Assembly: GCA_003524705.1 (NCBI GenBank)
Contig: DQGV01000005.1
Location: forward strand, 576-7,948
Source: Anaerolineae bacterium
GTDB lineage: Bacteria > Chloroflexota > Anaerolineae > Anaerolineales > Villigracilaceae
Reading direction: 5' to 3'
DNA length: 7,373 nucleotides
The notes below the pieces were generated by a model. It had not been told where the DNA came from. It saw nothing but the letters and a program-made list of their open reading frames with translations, and searched no databases. Position numbers and translations under genes: made by a program. Shown piece by piece: positions 1 to 5,583 of the stretch. Within the stretch, counting starts at the first letter, position 1, and every line of letters begins with the position of its first letter.

Positions 1-789
1 GCAATCAAAAATATCAACACCACGCACAACACCATTGATTAAATCTTCTGGTGTGCCAACGCCCATAAGATAACGTGGTTTATTTTCAGGGAGCAAAGGC
101 ATGACAACATCTAATGTGTCGTGCATTTCTTGCTTGGTCTCGCCAACGGAGAGACCACCGATTGCAATGCCGGGCGTCCCTAAAGAAGAAATAAACGCGG
201 CTGATTCAGCTCGCAGATCAGGGTTGACGCCGCCTTGTACAATCCCAAATAATGCTTGGTCTGCGCGAGTCTTTGCTTTGACAGAACGCTCTGCCCAACG
301 ATGAGTCCGCTCCATTGCTTTTTTGATGTAAGCAGAATCATTTGGGTCAGCACATTCATCAAATGCCATGATTATATCGGCACCGAGATTTTCTTGAATG
401 GCAATGGATTTTTCAGGCGTGAAGCGATGCGTTGAACCATCAATGTGACTTTTGAAGGTGACGCCATCTTCATCAATTTTGCGAGTTTGTGCTAACGAAA
501 AAACTTGAAAGCCACCTGAATCAGTGAGCATGGGTTTGTGCCATTGCATAAATTTATGCAAGCCACCCATATCGCGGACGAGTTCATCGCCGGGGCGCAA
601 ATATAAATGATAGGTGTTACTCAAAACAAGTGATGAATTTATATCTTTTAGATGCTCAGGCGTAAGCGTCTTGACCGTGGCTTGCGTGCCGACAGGTGCA
701 AAGACTGGCGTGATTAAATCCCCATGCGGTGTGGAAAATATTCCTGTACGAGATTTATTGTTTTTGGCTGTGATTTTGAATTCAAACAT
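1..789 (-). CDS. tgt: tRNA-guanine(34) transglycosylase Tgt, 3' end cut off by the window edge
   Basis: Catalyses exchange of guanine-34 in the anticodon of tRNA-Asp, -Asn, -His and -Tyr for the queuosine precursor preQ1 (family knowledge); cytoplasmic. The first 263 residues are visible and align along the family: [10 protein letters not shown] (31-40), [11 protein letters not shown] (57-67), [12 protein letters not shown] (88-99) with Asp90 as the expected general acid/base, FDECADP (143-149), FGIVQGG (181-187), AIGGLSVGE (209-217), [12 protein letters not shown] (239-250), and RGVDIFDC at the very edge, the segment that carries the catalytic nucleophile aspartate. Bacterial Tgt is about 370-380 residues, so roughly 110 are missing, including the Cys/His zinc site. 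The ATG at 789 gives the family's normal N-terminus. It has no Shine-Dalgarno sequence, but a TATAAT box lies 7 bases upstream, so the message may be leaderless. It is last in a same-strand gene run. Confidence 0.97.
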   Translation of the reverse strand, partial: MFEFKITAKNNKSRTGIFSTPHGDLITPVFAPVGTQATVKTLTPEHLKDINSSLVLSNTYHLYLRPGDELVRDMGGLHKFMQWHKPMLTDSGGFQVFSLAQTRKIDEDGVTFKSHIDGSTHRFTPEKSIAIQENLGADIIMAFDECADPNDSAYIKKAMERTHRWAERSVKAKTRADQALFGIVQGGVNPDLRAESAAFISSLGTPGIAIGGLSVGETKQEMHDTLDVVMPLLPENKPRYLMGVGTPEDLINGVVRGVDIFDC

Positions 790-796
790 CGGCTGG

Positions 797-802
797 ATTA
801 TA
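797..802 (-). promoter_or_regulatory. -10 box (TATAAT) immediately upstream of tgt
   Basis: A perfect TATAAT reads on the minus strand with only 7 bases between it and the tgt ATG. Transcription would be expected to begin at or within a base or so of the ATG, giving a leaderless mRNA; this fits the absence of a Shine-Dalgarno sequence. No good -35 hexamer is visible at 16-18 bp spacing. The rest of the 76-bp gap (790-865) shows no clear terminator for the upstream gene. Confidence 0.5.
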
Positions 803-865
803 CGATAGATGAGAATTGAAGATTCACAAAAATGAGATATGTTCTATTTGAAGGCTACATAATTT

Positions 866-1546
866 TCACACTTTCAATTTAGTTGATAGTTTCTTTCTAA
901 TTAAATTTTCTGCCTCTTGTTCTAAACTGATAATCAGAACATCATCTTTGTTTTCTACAGGGTGAATATCAAGAAGAATCCCTAGGAACATACTTACATT
1001 TGCAAGGCTATAACCCATTCTATATCCTCTACTATATTCAGGTGTATATTTTGGATCTAACAAATTTTCTTTCTCAGCAAGCAATTTCGAATGTTCATCG
1101 ATGGACAATTCTTTTTGATTGACCTCTAATAAGTATTCACAAAGTTTCGGGGAAAGTATCTCCACAATCGACGCTATCACTTCATCTTTATTAAGAGTAA
1201 TATTTATTTCATTGGTGTTATTTGACTTTTCTAGTATTTCATCATAAAACAACTTAGATGCATCAAATTTTGCAGAGAATGTTCCTGCCCTTAATTCTGT
1301 TATTGCCATAAGTATCTTGGGGAAGCTATCTTTTAATATCCAAAAACCTATCCCGACAGAAACAGCAATTAAAACTATAGAGTTTTGCAATAAAATCCAA
1401 ATACTATTTGTTAAACCATTAAGTATTTTATCTAATGCAACCAAGAACGAAACATCATCAATAAAAGCACGATAATAGCTAATTAACACTATAAACAATA
1501 CTACAATGATAATATAACGCCAGCTTGTTTTTGATTTTTTTCTCAT
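866..1546 (-). CDS. uncharacterised AT-rich two-helix membrane protein
   Basis: Not recognised as a named family. The 226-residue product starts with a basic stretch (MRKKSKTSWR) followed by a transmembrane segment at about 10-28 and a second at about 48-71. This predicts a cytoplasmic N-terminus, a short external loop and a cytoplasmic C-terminal domain of about 150 residues. Just after the second helix comes an ITELRAGTFSAKFD stretch (82-95), then a charged, mostly helical region with YSRGYRMGYS (171-180). The ATG is supported by GGAG (1553-1556) at 6-base spacing. It lies 30 bp downstream of the DUF2255 gene and 76 bp upstream of tgt, same strand. Two 60-base rows I counted inside it have about 29% GC, against about 52% in one row of recJ, so recent acquisition is possible. 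A TATGAT in the 30-bp gap could be its own -10 box. Confidence 0.8.
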   Translation of the reverse strand: MRKKSKTSWRYIIIVVLFIVLISYYRAFIDDVSFLVALDKILNGLTNSIWILLQNSIVLIAVSVGIGFWILKDSFPKILMAITELRAGTFSAKFDASKLFYDEILEKSNNTNEINITLNKDEVIASIVEILSPKLCEYLLEVNQKELSIDEHSKLLAEKENLLDPKYTPEYSRGYRMGYSLANVSMFLGILLDIHPVENKDDVLIISLEQEAENLIRKKLSTKLKV

Positions 1547-1576
1547 AACTTACTCCATATAAAATCATAGTGCATA

Positions 1577-1960
1577 TTAATAATTAACGATTACTAACTC
1601 TGTGGTAGTCTCTCGTGGACTCCTCTGCACCACATACTGAATATCCCCAGGCTTGTTGTATTTTTCTTTATACGCCTTCGTAACCAAATCTTTCAATTTT
1701 TCATCTTTCACTTGCATAGCACGTACTTTAACGCCACGTGTTGAACCTGCCACATAAATCGTGCCATTGGGGTCTTCGAGAAACGTCCGCCACCAACTGC
1801 GTGGCTTTCGAGTCCATGAGCGGACAAAGACTCTTCCGTTTACAGTCACAACCCAAATGCCGATAATTTTATGCTCTGAATTTGTGCCAACCCGAATTCC
1901 GAGCATTCTTTCTTTTTGAATCTTTTCAAGTGTGGCTTTGGGAAATGTTTTTGTTTTCAT
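1577..1960 (-). CDS. DUF2255 family protein
   Basis: A soluble 127-residue protein matching the pattern I know for DUF2255, a bacterial family of unknown function. The hallmark strand pair is GIWVVTVNGRVFVRSW (34-49), followed by SWWRTF (55-60), GTIYVAG (66-72) and a C-terminal RETTTEL (116-122). The IWVV...VRS...W.R...G.I..G pattern resembles split-barrel flavin- or F420-binding enzymes of the PNPOx/DDN type. That similarity is suggestive only; no cofactor site can be demonstrated here. No signal peptide or membrane segment is present. The start has only a weak GAG-type ribosome site 7 bases upstream. It begins 17 bp after the stop of the 67-residue acidic gene, so it is probably co-transcribed with it. 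Confidence 0.85.
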   Translation of the reverse strand: MKTKTFPKATLEKIQKERMLGIRVGTNSEHKIIGIWVVTVNGRVFVRSWTRKPRSWWRTFLEDPNGTIYVAGSTRGVKVRAMQVKDEKLKDLVTKAYKEKYNKPGDIQYVVQRSPRETTTELVIVNY

Positions 1961-1977
1961 AAATCATCTCGAAAACT

Positions 1978-2181
1978 TTAATTTGAACGAGACATATTCA
2001 TTAAAATCTTGAGCAATACCTGAAGAGACTCCTCTATTTTTTCTGGAGGCAAATTAGTGTTTTTAGAGATTTTTTCAACCACTCTTTTTTTCAAATCGGG
2101 ATCTGAAGAATATGCAAGCAAATGTTGTAAGGTGAGTTCTATATCCAATTCTTCATCTTCTTGGTTTTCATTTTCTTCCAT
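1978..2181 (-). CDS. small acidic helical protein, translationally coupled to the upstream membrane protein
   Basis: Not recognised. The 67-residue product opens with a very acidic stretch (MEENENQEDEELDIE), followed by what looks like three short helices (LTLQHLLAYS, DLKKRVVEKISK, PPEKIEESLQVLLKILMNM). It has no membrane segment or signal peptide. The gene is convincing because of its signals. A strong AAAAGGAGG ribosome site (core 2186-2190) sits 4 bases before the ATG. The ATG also overlaps the stop of the upstream membrane-protein gene by one base (TAATG). Such coupling usually marks products made in fixed proportion and often interacting, so a cytoplasmic partner of the four-helix membrane protein is a reasonable inference, without direct proof. 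Confidence 0.75.
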   Translation of the reverse strand: MEENENQEDEELDIELTLQHLLAYSSDPDLKKRVVEKISKNTNLPPEKIEESLQVLLKILMNMSRSN

Positions 2182-2690
2182 TATTCCTCCTTTTTTAACT
2201 TCCTACGTTTATTTTTTATATTTGCATAAATCAATCCACCTACTGGACTGAGGATAACGCCTGTAAGAATGTGAAAAATTAAAGCAATACAAGTTTGCAC
2301 AACCACAAGAATGATGAAGAACATCGAACCAAACCCCGCTTGGCTTAGAGCCTCCATTTCGACTGGGATGGCTTCATATAAATATGTCTCCATGCCGCCG
2401 GTGACAGAAACCAGCAAAATTAATAAGAAAGTGATAATTCCGTCAATGCTTGAAGCCAGAAAACCTGATAATGCCCCAGATTTTAAAATCTCATTCTGTG
2501 GGCGTGCTTCAGCAGTCCAATGCACATCTAGTATGCCGGGCAAAGGATAAAGAAACAAGAAAATAAAACAAGCAATATAACTGATAACGACCCCAATTTC
2601 GATTGGCAGGAAGAAAATAGTAAAGGCTGGCAATGTGAATACGATTTGCAAAATCCCCACAATGATTCCCGCTTTCATCCACGCTTTCAT
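2181..2690 (-). CDS. uncharacterised four-helix membrane protein
   Basis: A 169-residue integral membrane protein with no family I can name. Hydrophobic segments lie at about 7-28, 32-53, 72-97 and 121-155; the last is long enough for a single tilted helix or a helical hairpin. A polar loop (VHWTAEARPQNEILKSG, 56-72) leads into the glycine/small-residue-rich GALSGFLASSIDGIITFLL (72-90). The last segment holds GVILSPVGGLIYANI (144-158). The tail (KNKRRKLKKEE) is strongly basic and probably cytoplasmic. GGAGG (2697-2701) overlaps the stop codon of the preceding DUF2721 gene and lies 6 bases before the ATG, which fixes the start and points to co-expression. The gene ends in a TAATG overlap with the acidic protein gene. 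The gene call is firm; the function is unknown. Confidence 0.85.
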   Translation of the reverse strand: MKAWMKAGIIVGILQIVFTLPAFTIFFLPIEIGVVISYIACFIFLFLYPLPGILDVHWTAEARPQNEILKSGALSGFLASSIDGIITFLLILLVSVTGGMETYLYEAIPVEMEALSQAGFGSMFFIILVVVQTCIALIFHILTGVILSPVGGLIYANIKNKRRKLKKEE

Positions 2691-2700
2691 ACTAAACCTC

Positions 2701-3114
2701 CTACTCGGTCGTTTTTTCTTGTTCTTCTAAATCGGTTAATAACAAATCTAATGCCACAGATGAAATTTGTAATTCTCTTAATGAAATAGCAAGTGAAATC
2801 ATCATCAAAATTAATGCAATTGCAAAAATCCATTGACCTGTCAAATTCCAACCTGCGAATAAAGCAAACATGCTCATTACGCATAATAACAAACTCAACA
2901 CACCAAAGATTTGCATATTCTTAATCAAATACACACGCTGGCGTAAGTTATCAATTTGTGGAAGTAAAGTTTCGTCTTGACTTTTATGATATTGATTATG
3001 TAAATTACGGATGATAGTGGCGAGAGTCAAAAAGCGATTGGTGTAGGCAAGCAATAATAATGAAACTGTCGGGAATAATAAAGCGGGAGTGGTTAATGAA
3101 AAGTCCATAAACAT
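2701..3114 (-). CDS. DUF2721 family membrane protein
   Basis: A 137-residue membrane protein that fits the DUF2721 pattern (family function unknown). TTPALLFPTVSLLLLAYTNRF (8-28) forms the first membrane helix and the family's characteristic AYTNRF; LATIIRNL (31-38) follows. Next comes a charged cytoplasmic segment with QIDNLRQRVYLIKN (53-66), then helices at about 67-88 and 93-113. The C-terminal ELQISSVALDLLLTDLE (114-130) is also typical. The length is normal. Two start codons are possible, ATG at 3114 and ATG at 3108, and neither has a good Shine-Dalgarno sequence, because the upstream 65 bp are a palindromic repeat. It is followed 10 bp later by the four-helix membrane protein, whose ribosome site overlaps this stop codon. 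Confidence 0.85.
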   Translation of the reverse strand: MFMDFSLTTPALLFPTVSLLLLAYTNRFLTLATIIRNLHNQYHKSQDETLLPQIDNLRQRVYLIKNMQIFGVLSLLLCVMSMFALFAGWNLTGQWIFAIALILMMISLAISLRELQISSVALDLLLTDLEEQEKTTE

Positions 3115-3117
3115 TCT

Positions 3118-3182
3118 TAGCCACAGAGGTTACAGAGAGCTTTGAGATTTTTTCTCTGAGAACTCTGTGTTCTCTGTGGCTA
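3118..3182. repeat. long palindromic repeat of the CCACAGAG...CTCTGTGG type
   Basis: Perfect 11-bp inverted arms (TAGCCACAGAG at 3118-3128, CTCTGTGGCTA at 3172-3182) enclose further matching arms. ACAGAG (3132-3137) pairs with CTCTGT (3163-3168), and GAGA (3144-3147) with TCTC (3153-3156) around a T loop. The whole 65 bp can fold into one imperfect hairpin. It fills the gap between the 171-residue gene and the DUF2721 gene. Repeats of this type (CCACAGAG/ACACAGAG) recur between genes in many environmental bacteria; that is recollection, not a search. Read on the minus strand it has no T-tract after the stem, so it is not a classical terminator. It displaces the place where the DUF2721 ribosome site would be. 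Confidence 0.85.
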
Positions 3183-3188
3183 TGCTCT

Positions 3189-3704
3189 TCACCCAATTCC
3201 AAAACTAACTTCACTGGGGTTCACTAACAACATTGGCACATGCATATTGAATTGCGGCAAATATAAATTGCTCACGTCTGCATCATAGACTGACATCCAT
3301 GTCGCGTGAGAAATGTCGAGGTTAGTAGCCAAGTCGCTTTGAGTCGAGATGCGGATTTTCCCCTTCATCGTAAAAGACCCCAATAAAACATCCACAAATT
3401 GCATCACACGATTTAATTCACTGGTTTCAAAATCAGCAGGTTCTTCACCGGGCGGGGCAACATGAAATGCAATCACTTCTTTGATAGATACAAACATTTC
3501 GTTATAAGAAAATGATTTCGGTTGTGCACCCGCAAACAACAACACATTTGGTTTTTGCAAATGAATATAATTTAATTGATTTTGAGTCCGCAACCAAATG
3601 CTAGCGCGCACATTTTCTTTTACAACAATTTCTCCGCGCACAAACATGTGATGTGTATACACCATCACCGTCGCAAGTTTTTCATCTGATGCAAGTGGCT
3701 TCAT
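3189..3704 (-). CDS. conserved hypothetical protein with two similar beta-rich halves
   Basis: A soluble 171-residue protein. It may belong to the Chloroflexota-associated DUF6812 group, but I am not sure of that. It appears to contain two related halves. The first, about 20-81, runs from FVRGEIVV through LNYIHL to MFVSIKEVIAFHV. The second, about 110-170, runs from FTMKGKIRIS through SNLYLP to PMLLVNPSEVSFGI. Each has a G-[EK]-I strand near its start and a hydrophobic strand with a S/N-x-x-E-V core at its end. The linker APPGEEPADFETSELNR (83-99) is acidic. The ATG has GGAG (3710-3713) at 5 bases and a TATAAT box (3723-3728) further upstream. It is the first gene of the minus-strand run and is divergent from recJ. 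The product may be cytoplasmic; no signal peptide or membrane segment is present. Confidence 0.8.
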   Translation of the reverse strand: MKPLASDEKLATVMVYTHHMFVRGEIVVKENVRASIWLRTQNQLNYIHLQKPNVLLFAGAQPKSFSYNEMFVSIKEVIAFHVAPPGEEPADFETSELNRVMQFVDVLLGSFTMKGKIRISTQSDLATNLDISHATWMSVYDADVSNLYLPQFNMHVPMLLVNPSEVSFGIG

Positions 3705-3722
3705 GTCGACTCCGTTCTATCT

Positions 3723-3728
3723 ATTATA
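3723..3728 (-). promoter_or_regulatory. -10 box (TATAAT) for the minus-strand gene run starting at 3704
   Basis: TATAAT on the minus strand, placed to start transcription about 12 bases before the ATG at 3704. That leaves room for the GGAG ribosome site. The hexamer at 17-bp spacing (3746-3751, reading GTCATA) matches the -35 consensus at only 3 of 6 positions and overlaps the first codons of recJ. Confidence 0.45.
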
Positions 3729-3731
3729 GTT

Positions 3732-3737
3732 TATACT
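3732..3737 (+). promoter_or_regulatory. candidate -10 box (TATACT) for recJ
   Basis: TATACT lies 9 bases before the recJ ATG at 3747. Transcription from it would leave a leader of only a few bases or none, in keeping with the lack of any Shine-Dalgarno sequence before recJ. No good -35 hexamer is seen at normal spacing; a TCGACT at 3706-3711 is 20 bp away. The box lies next to the oppositely directed TATAAT of the neighbouring gene. Confidence 0.35.
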
Positions 3738-3746
3738 CACAAAGTT

Positions 3747-5456
3747 ATGACCATTGAAATTACCAGAGACAAACGCTGGATTATCCCGCCTCACATTACG
3801 GGGGAAGCTGATTCAGCACTTGAAAAATTTCCTCCCATCTTGCGGCAGATTCTTTTCAATCGCGGATTCGCAACGTATGAAGAATCAAAAAATTTCTTAA
3901 ACGGAAAACCAAACATTGATACCAATCCATTTCAAATGACTGGAATGGAAAAAGCGATTGATAGAATTCAATTCGCAATCAAAAATAATGAACCCATCGC
4001 TATTTATGGTGACTATGACGTAGATGGAGTTACGGCTACGGCTTTGTTGGTAGATGCTTTAAAAAGTCTGAATGCAAATGTGGATGGCTACATTCCTAAC
4101 CGTTTTGAAGAAGGTTATGGATTAAATCCCAACGCATTAGATGATTTGAAATCACGCGGTGTGAAATTAGTCATTTCAGTAGATTGTGGCATTCGTTCTC
4201 CAAACGAAGCACTTCATGCAAAAAATATCGGCTTAGATTTAATCATCAGTGACCATCATCACCCAGATGGTGAAAATTTGCCTGATGCGTTTGCAGTTAT
4301 CAATCCAAAACAACATGGGGATGTATATCCTGATAAAGATTTAGCAGGCGTGGGCATTGCATACAAAATTGCCGAAGCACTATTCAGCGTGCAAAATCCG
4401 ATGATGAATGATTTAGATTGGTTGCTTGATTTGGTTGCTTTAGGCACTGTCGCGGATTTGGCTCCCTTGGTCGGTGAAAATCGCGTTTTAGTGAAACGTG
4501 GTTTGCGTCAAATGCGGCAGACTACTAGACAAGGTTTGTTTTCACTCGCTGGCGTTTCAGAATTATCAGTTCCAAAAATCACCGCCATGGATATTGGTTT
4601 TCGTTTAGGTCCACGTTTGAATGCATCGGGCAGATTAAAAGAAGCACTCGCCTCTTTTGAGTTATTAACTACAACAGATGTTTTCAAAGCTGGTGAATTG
4701 GCTCAACAATTGGAAATGCAAAATAGAGAACGTCAACGCATTACACGTGAGATGCAAACGCGTGCCGAAGAGATTGCAACAAGTCAAGATAAAGATTCGC
4801 ATTTGCTTTTTGCAGTGGATGAGAGTTTTAATTCAGGAGTCATTGGTCTCGCCGCTTCTCGTTTAACTGAAAAATATTATCGTCCGGCAGTTGTCGCATC
4901 CAAAGGTGAAGAAGAAACGCGTGGCTCATGCCGTTCAATTCCAGAATTTCACATCACCGATGCACTCGATGAATGTGCGGATTTACTTGTCCGTCATGGA
5001 GGTCATGCCGCCGCGGCAGGTTTTACAGTCAAGAATGAAAATTTGACAGAATTTGTTTTGCGTTTGAAATCTGTCGCCGAAGAAAAATTATCAGGTACAG
5101 AACTCAAGCCCACCCTTACGGCTGATGCGGAAGTGTCGTTGAGTGAAATCCGTCCTGAGTTATATGAAAAATGTTTACGTTATCTCGAACCGACTGGTTA
5201 TGGAAATCGTGAACCTAGTTTTGTTGCAAGAAATGTCAAAGTGAAAAATTCGCGCACAGTCGGCGCGGAAGGTAAACATCTCAAGTTATCACTTGAAGAT
5301 GAAAAAGGTTTGACTCATGATGCAATCGGTTTTCGTTTGGGCGATTGGCACAAAAATATACCTGCACGCGTCGATATTTTATTCACGTATGAATTAAATG
5401 AATTTAATGGGCGTGTGAATTATCAATTGAATTTGAAAGATTTGAAGAAGAGTTAA
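3747..5456 (+). CDS. recJ: single-stranded-DNA-specific 5'-3' exonuclease RecJ
   Basis: RecJ degrades single-stranded DNA 5' to 3' with Mn2+/Mg2+ in RecF-pathway recombination, base-excision and mismatch repair (family knowledge). The 569-residue protein is full length (E. coli RecJ is 577). DHH-domain motifs are all visible: YGDYDVDG (87-94, metal-binding Asp89, Asp91, Asp93), SVDCG (144-148, Asp146), ISDHHH (167-172), DLAGVG (198-203), ALGTVAD (231-237) and GPRLNASGR (288-296). A charged helical stretch (about 312-345) links to the DHHA1 domain, with SGVIGLAASRL (363-373), RGSCRSIPEF (392-401) and GGHAAAAGF (418-426). The C-terminal OB fold begins near TGYGNREPSF (483-492). The start agrees with the family N-terminus but has no ribosome site. 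No residue of the catalytic set looks altered. It is convergent with the SDR gene; 127 bp separate the two stops. Confidence 0.98.
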   Translation: MTIEITRDKRWIIPPHITGEADSALEKFPPILRQILFNRGFATYEESKNFLNGKPNIDTNPFQMTGMEKAIDRIQFAIKNNEPIAIYGDYDVDGVTATALLVDALKSLNANVDGYIPNRFEEGYGLNPNALDDLKSRGVKLVISVDCGIRSPNEALHAKNIGLDLIISDHHHPDGENLPDAFAVINPKQHGDVYPDKDLAGVGIAYKIAEALFSVQNPMMNDLDWLLDLVALGTVADLAPLVGENRVLVKRGLRQMRQTTRQGLFSLAGVSELSVPKITAMDIGFRLGPRLNASGRLKEALASFELLTTTDVFKAGELAQQLEMQNRERQRITREMQTRAEEIATSQDKDSHLLFAVDESFNSGVIGLAASRLTEKYYRPAVVASKGEEETRGSCRSIPEFHITDALDECADLLVRHGGHAAAAGFTVKNENLTEFVLRLKSVAEEKLSGTELKPTLTADAEVSLSEIRPELYEKCLRYLEPTGYGNREPSFVARNVKVKNSRTVGAEGKHLKLSLEDEKGLTHDAIGFRLGDWHKNIPARVDILFTYELNEFNGRVNYQLNLKDLKKS

Positions 5457-5458
5457 CT

Positions 5459-5579
5459 TGTCATTGCGAGCTTGTTGGTCGAGTAGTTGCGAAGCAACGT
5501 ATCGAGACCACAAGCGAAGCAATCCTCTAATTAATTTTGAGATTGCTTCGTCGGGAAGAACACCCTCCTCGCAATGACA
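5459..5579. repeat. composite palindromic repeat between the convergent recJ and SDR genes
   Basis: Perfect 12-bp inverted termini (TGTCATTGCGAG at 5459-5470 and CTCGCAATGACA at 5568-5579) enclose three inner hairpins. These are 5471-5514, 5515-5550 (CGAAGCAATC-C-TC against GAGATTGCTTCG, one bulged C), and a small one with GGG/CCC at 5553-5565. The whole can be drawn as a cloverleaf. The TCATTGCGAG...GAAGCAATC pattern is a dispersed intergenic repeat I recall from many bacterial genomes. It begins 2 bp after the recJ stop and ends 4 bp from the SDR stop, so it may serve as a two-way transcription or RNA-end barrier. Neither side has a strong T-tract. Confidence 0.88.
5471..5514. repeat. inner palindrome that appears inserted into the surrounding repeat
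   Basis: CTTGT-T-GGTC (5471-5480) pairs with GACC-ACAAG (5506-5514), with one unpaired T. The centre holds GTTGC-GAA-GCAAC (5486-5498). Taking these 44 bp out would join TGTCATTGCGAG directly to CGAAGCAATCCTC, restoring the form the outer repeat family usually has. The element is therefore best read as a second small palindrome nested in the first. No clear target-site duplication flanks it. Confidence 0.65.
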
Positions 5580-5583
5580 TAAT

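Noticed and set aside
101..304. Open frame on the plus strand inside tgt
   Set aside because: It is the antisense shadow of a well-conserved tgt coding region.
790..865. Possible riboswitch (preQ1 type) before tgt
   Set aside because: The 76-bp gap has no C-rich loop and A-rich tail arrangement or clear pseudoknot, and the -10 box lies so close to the ATG that there is no room for a leader RNA.
2687..2884. Open frame of 65 codons on the minus strand inside the DUF2721 gene
   Set aside because: It lies in another frame of a recognised family gene, is rich in Cys/Phe/Arg with no pattern, and has no ribosome site.
3118..3182. Hairpin as a rho-independent terminator
   Set aside because: The T-run is in the loop, not after the stem, and the downstream gene on the same strand starts 3 bp later.
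3005..3214. Open frame of 69 codons on the minus strand across the 3118-3182 repeat
   Set aside because: It overlaps the DUF2721 gene in another frame, and its HREHR-like stretch is simply the translated palindrome. It has no family resemblance and conflicts with two better genes.
5459..5579. Composite repeat as a CRISPR array or a tRNA-like gene, because of its cloverleaf shape
   Set aside because: There are no regularly spaced direct repeats, and the arms lack tRNA features (no T-loop GTTCGA-type consensus in place, no 7-bp acceptor with CCA). The 12-bp outer stem is too long for a tRNA.
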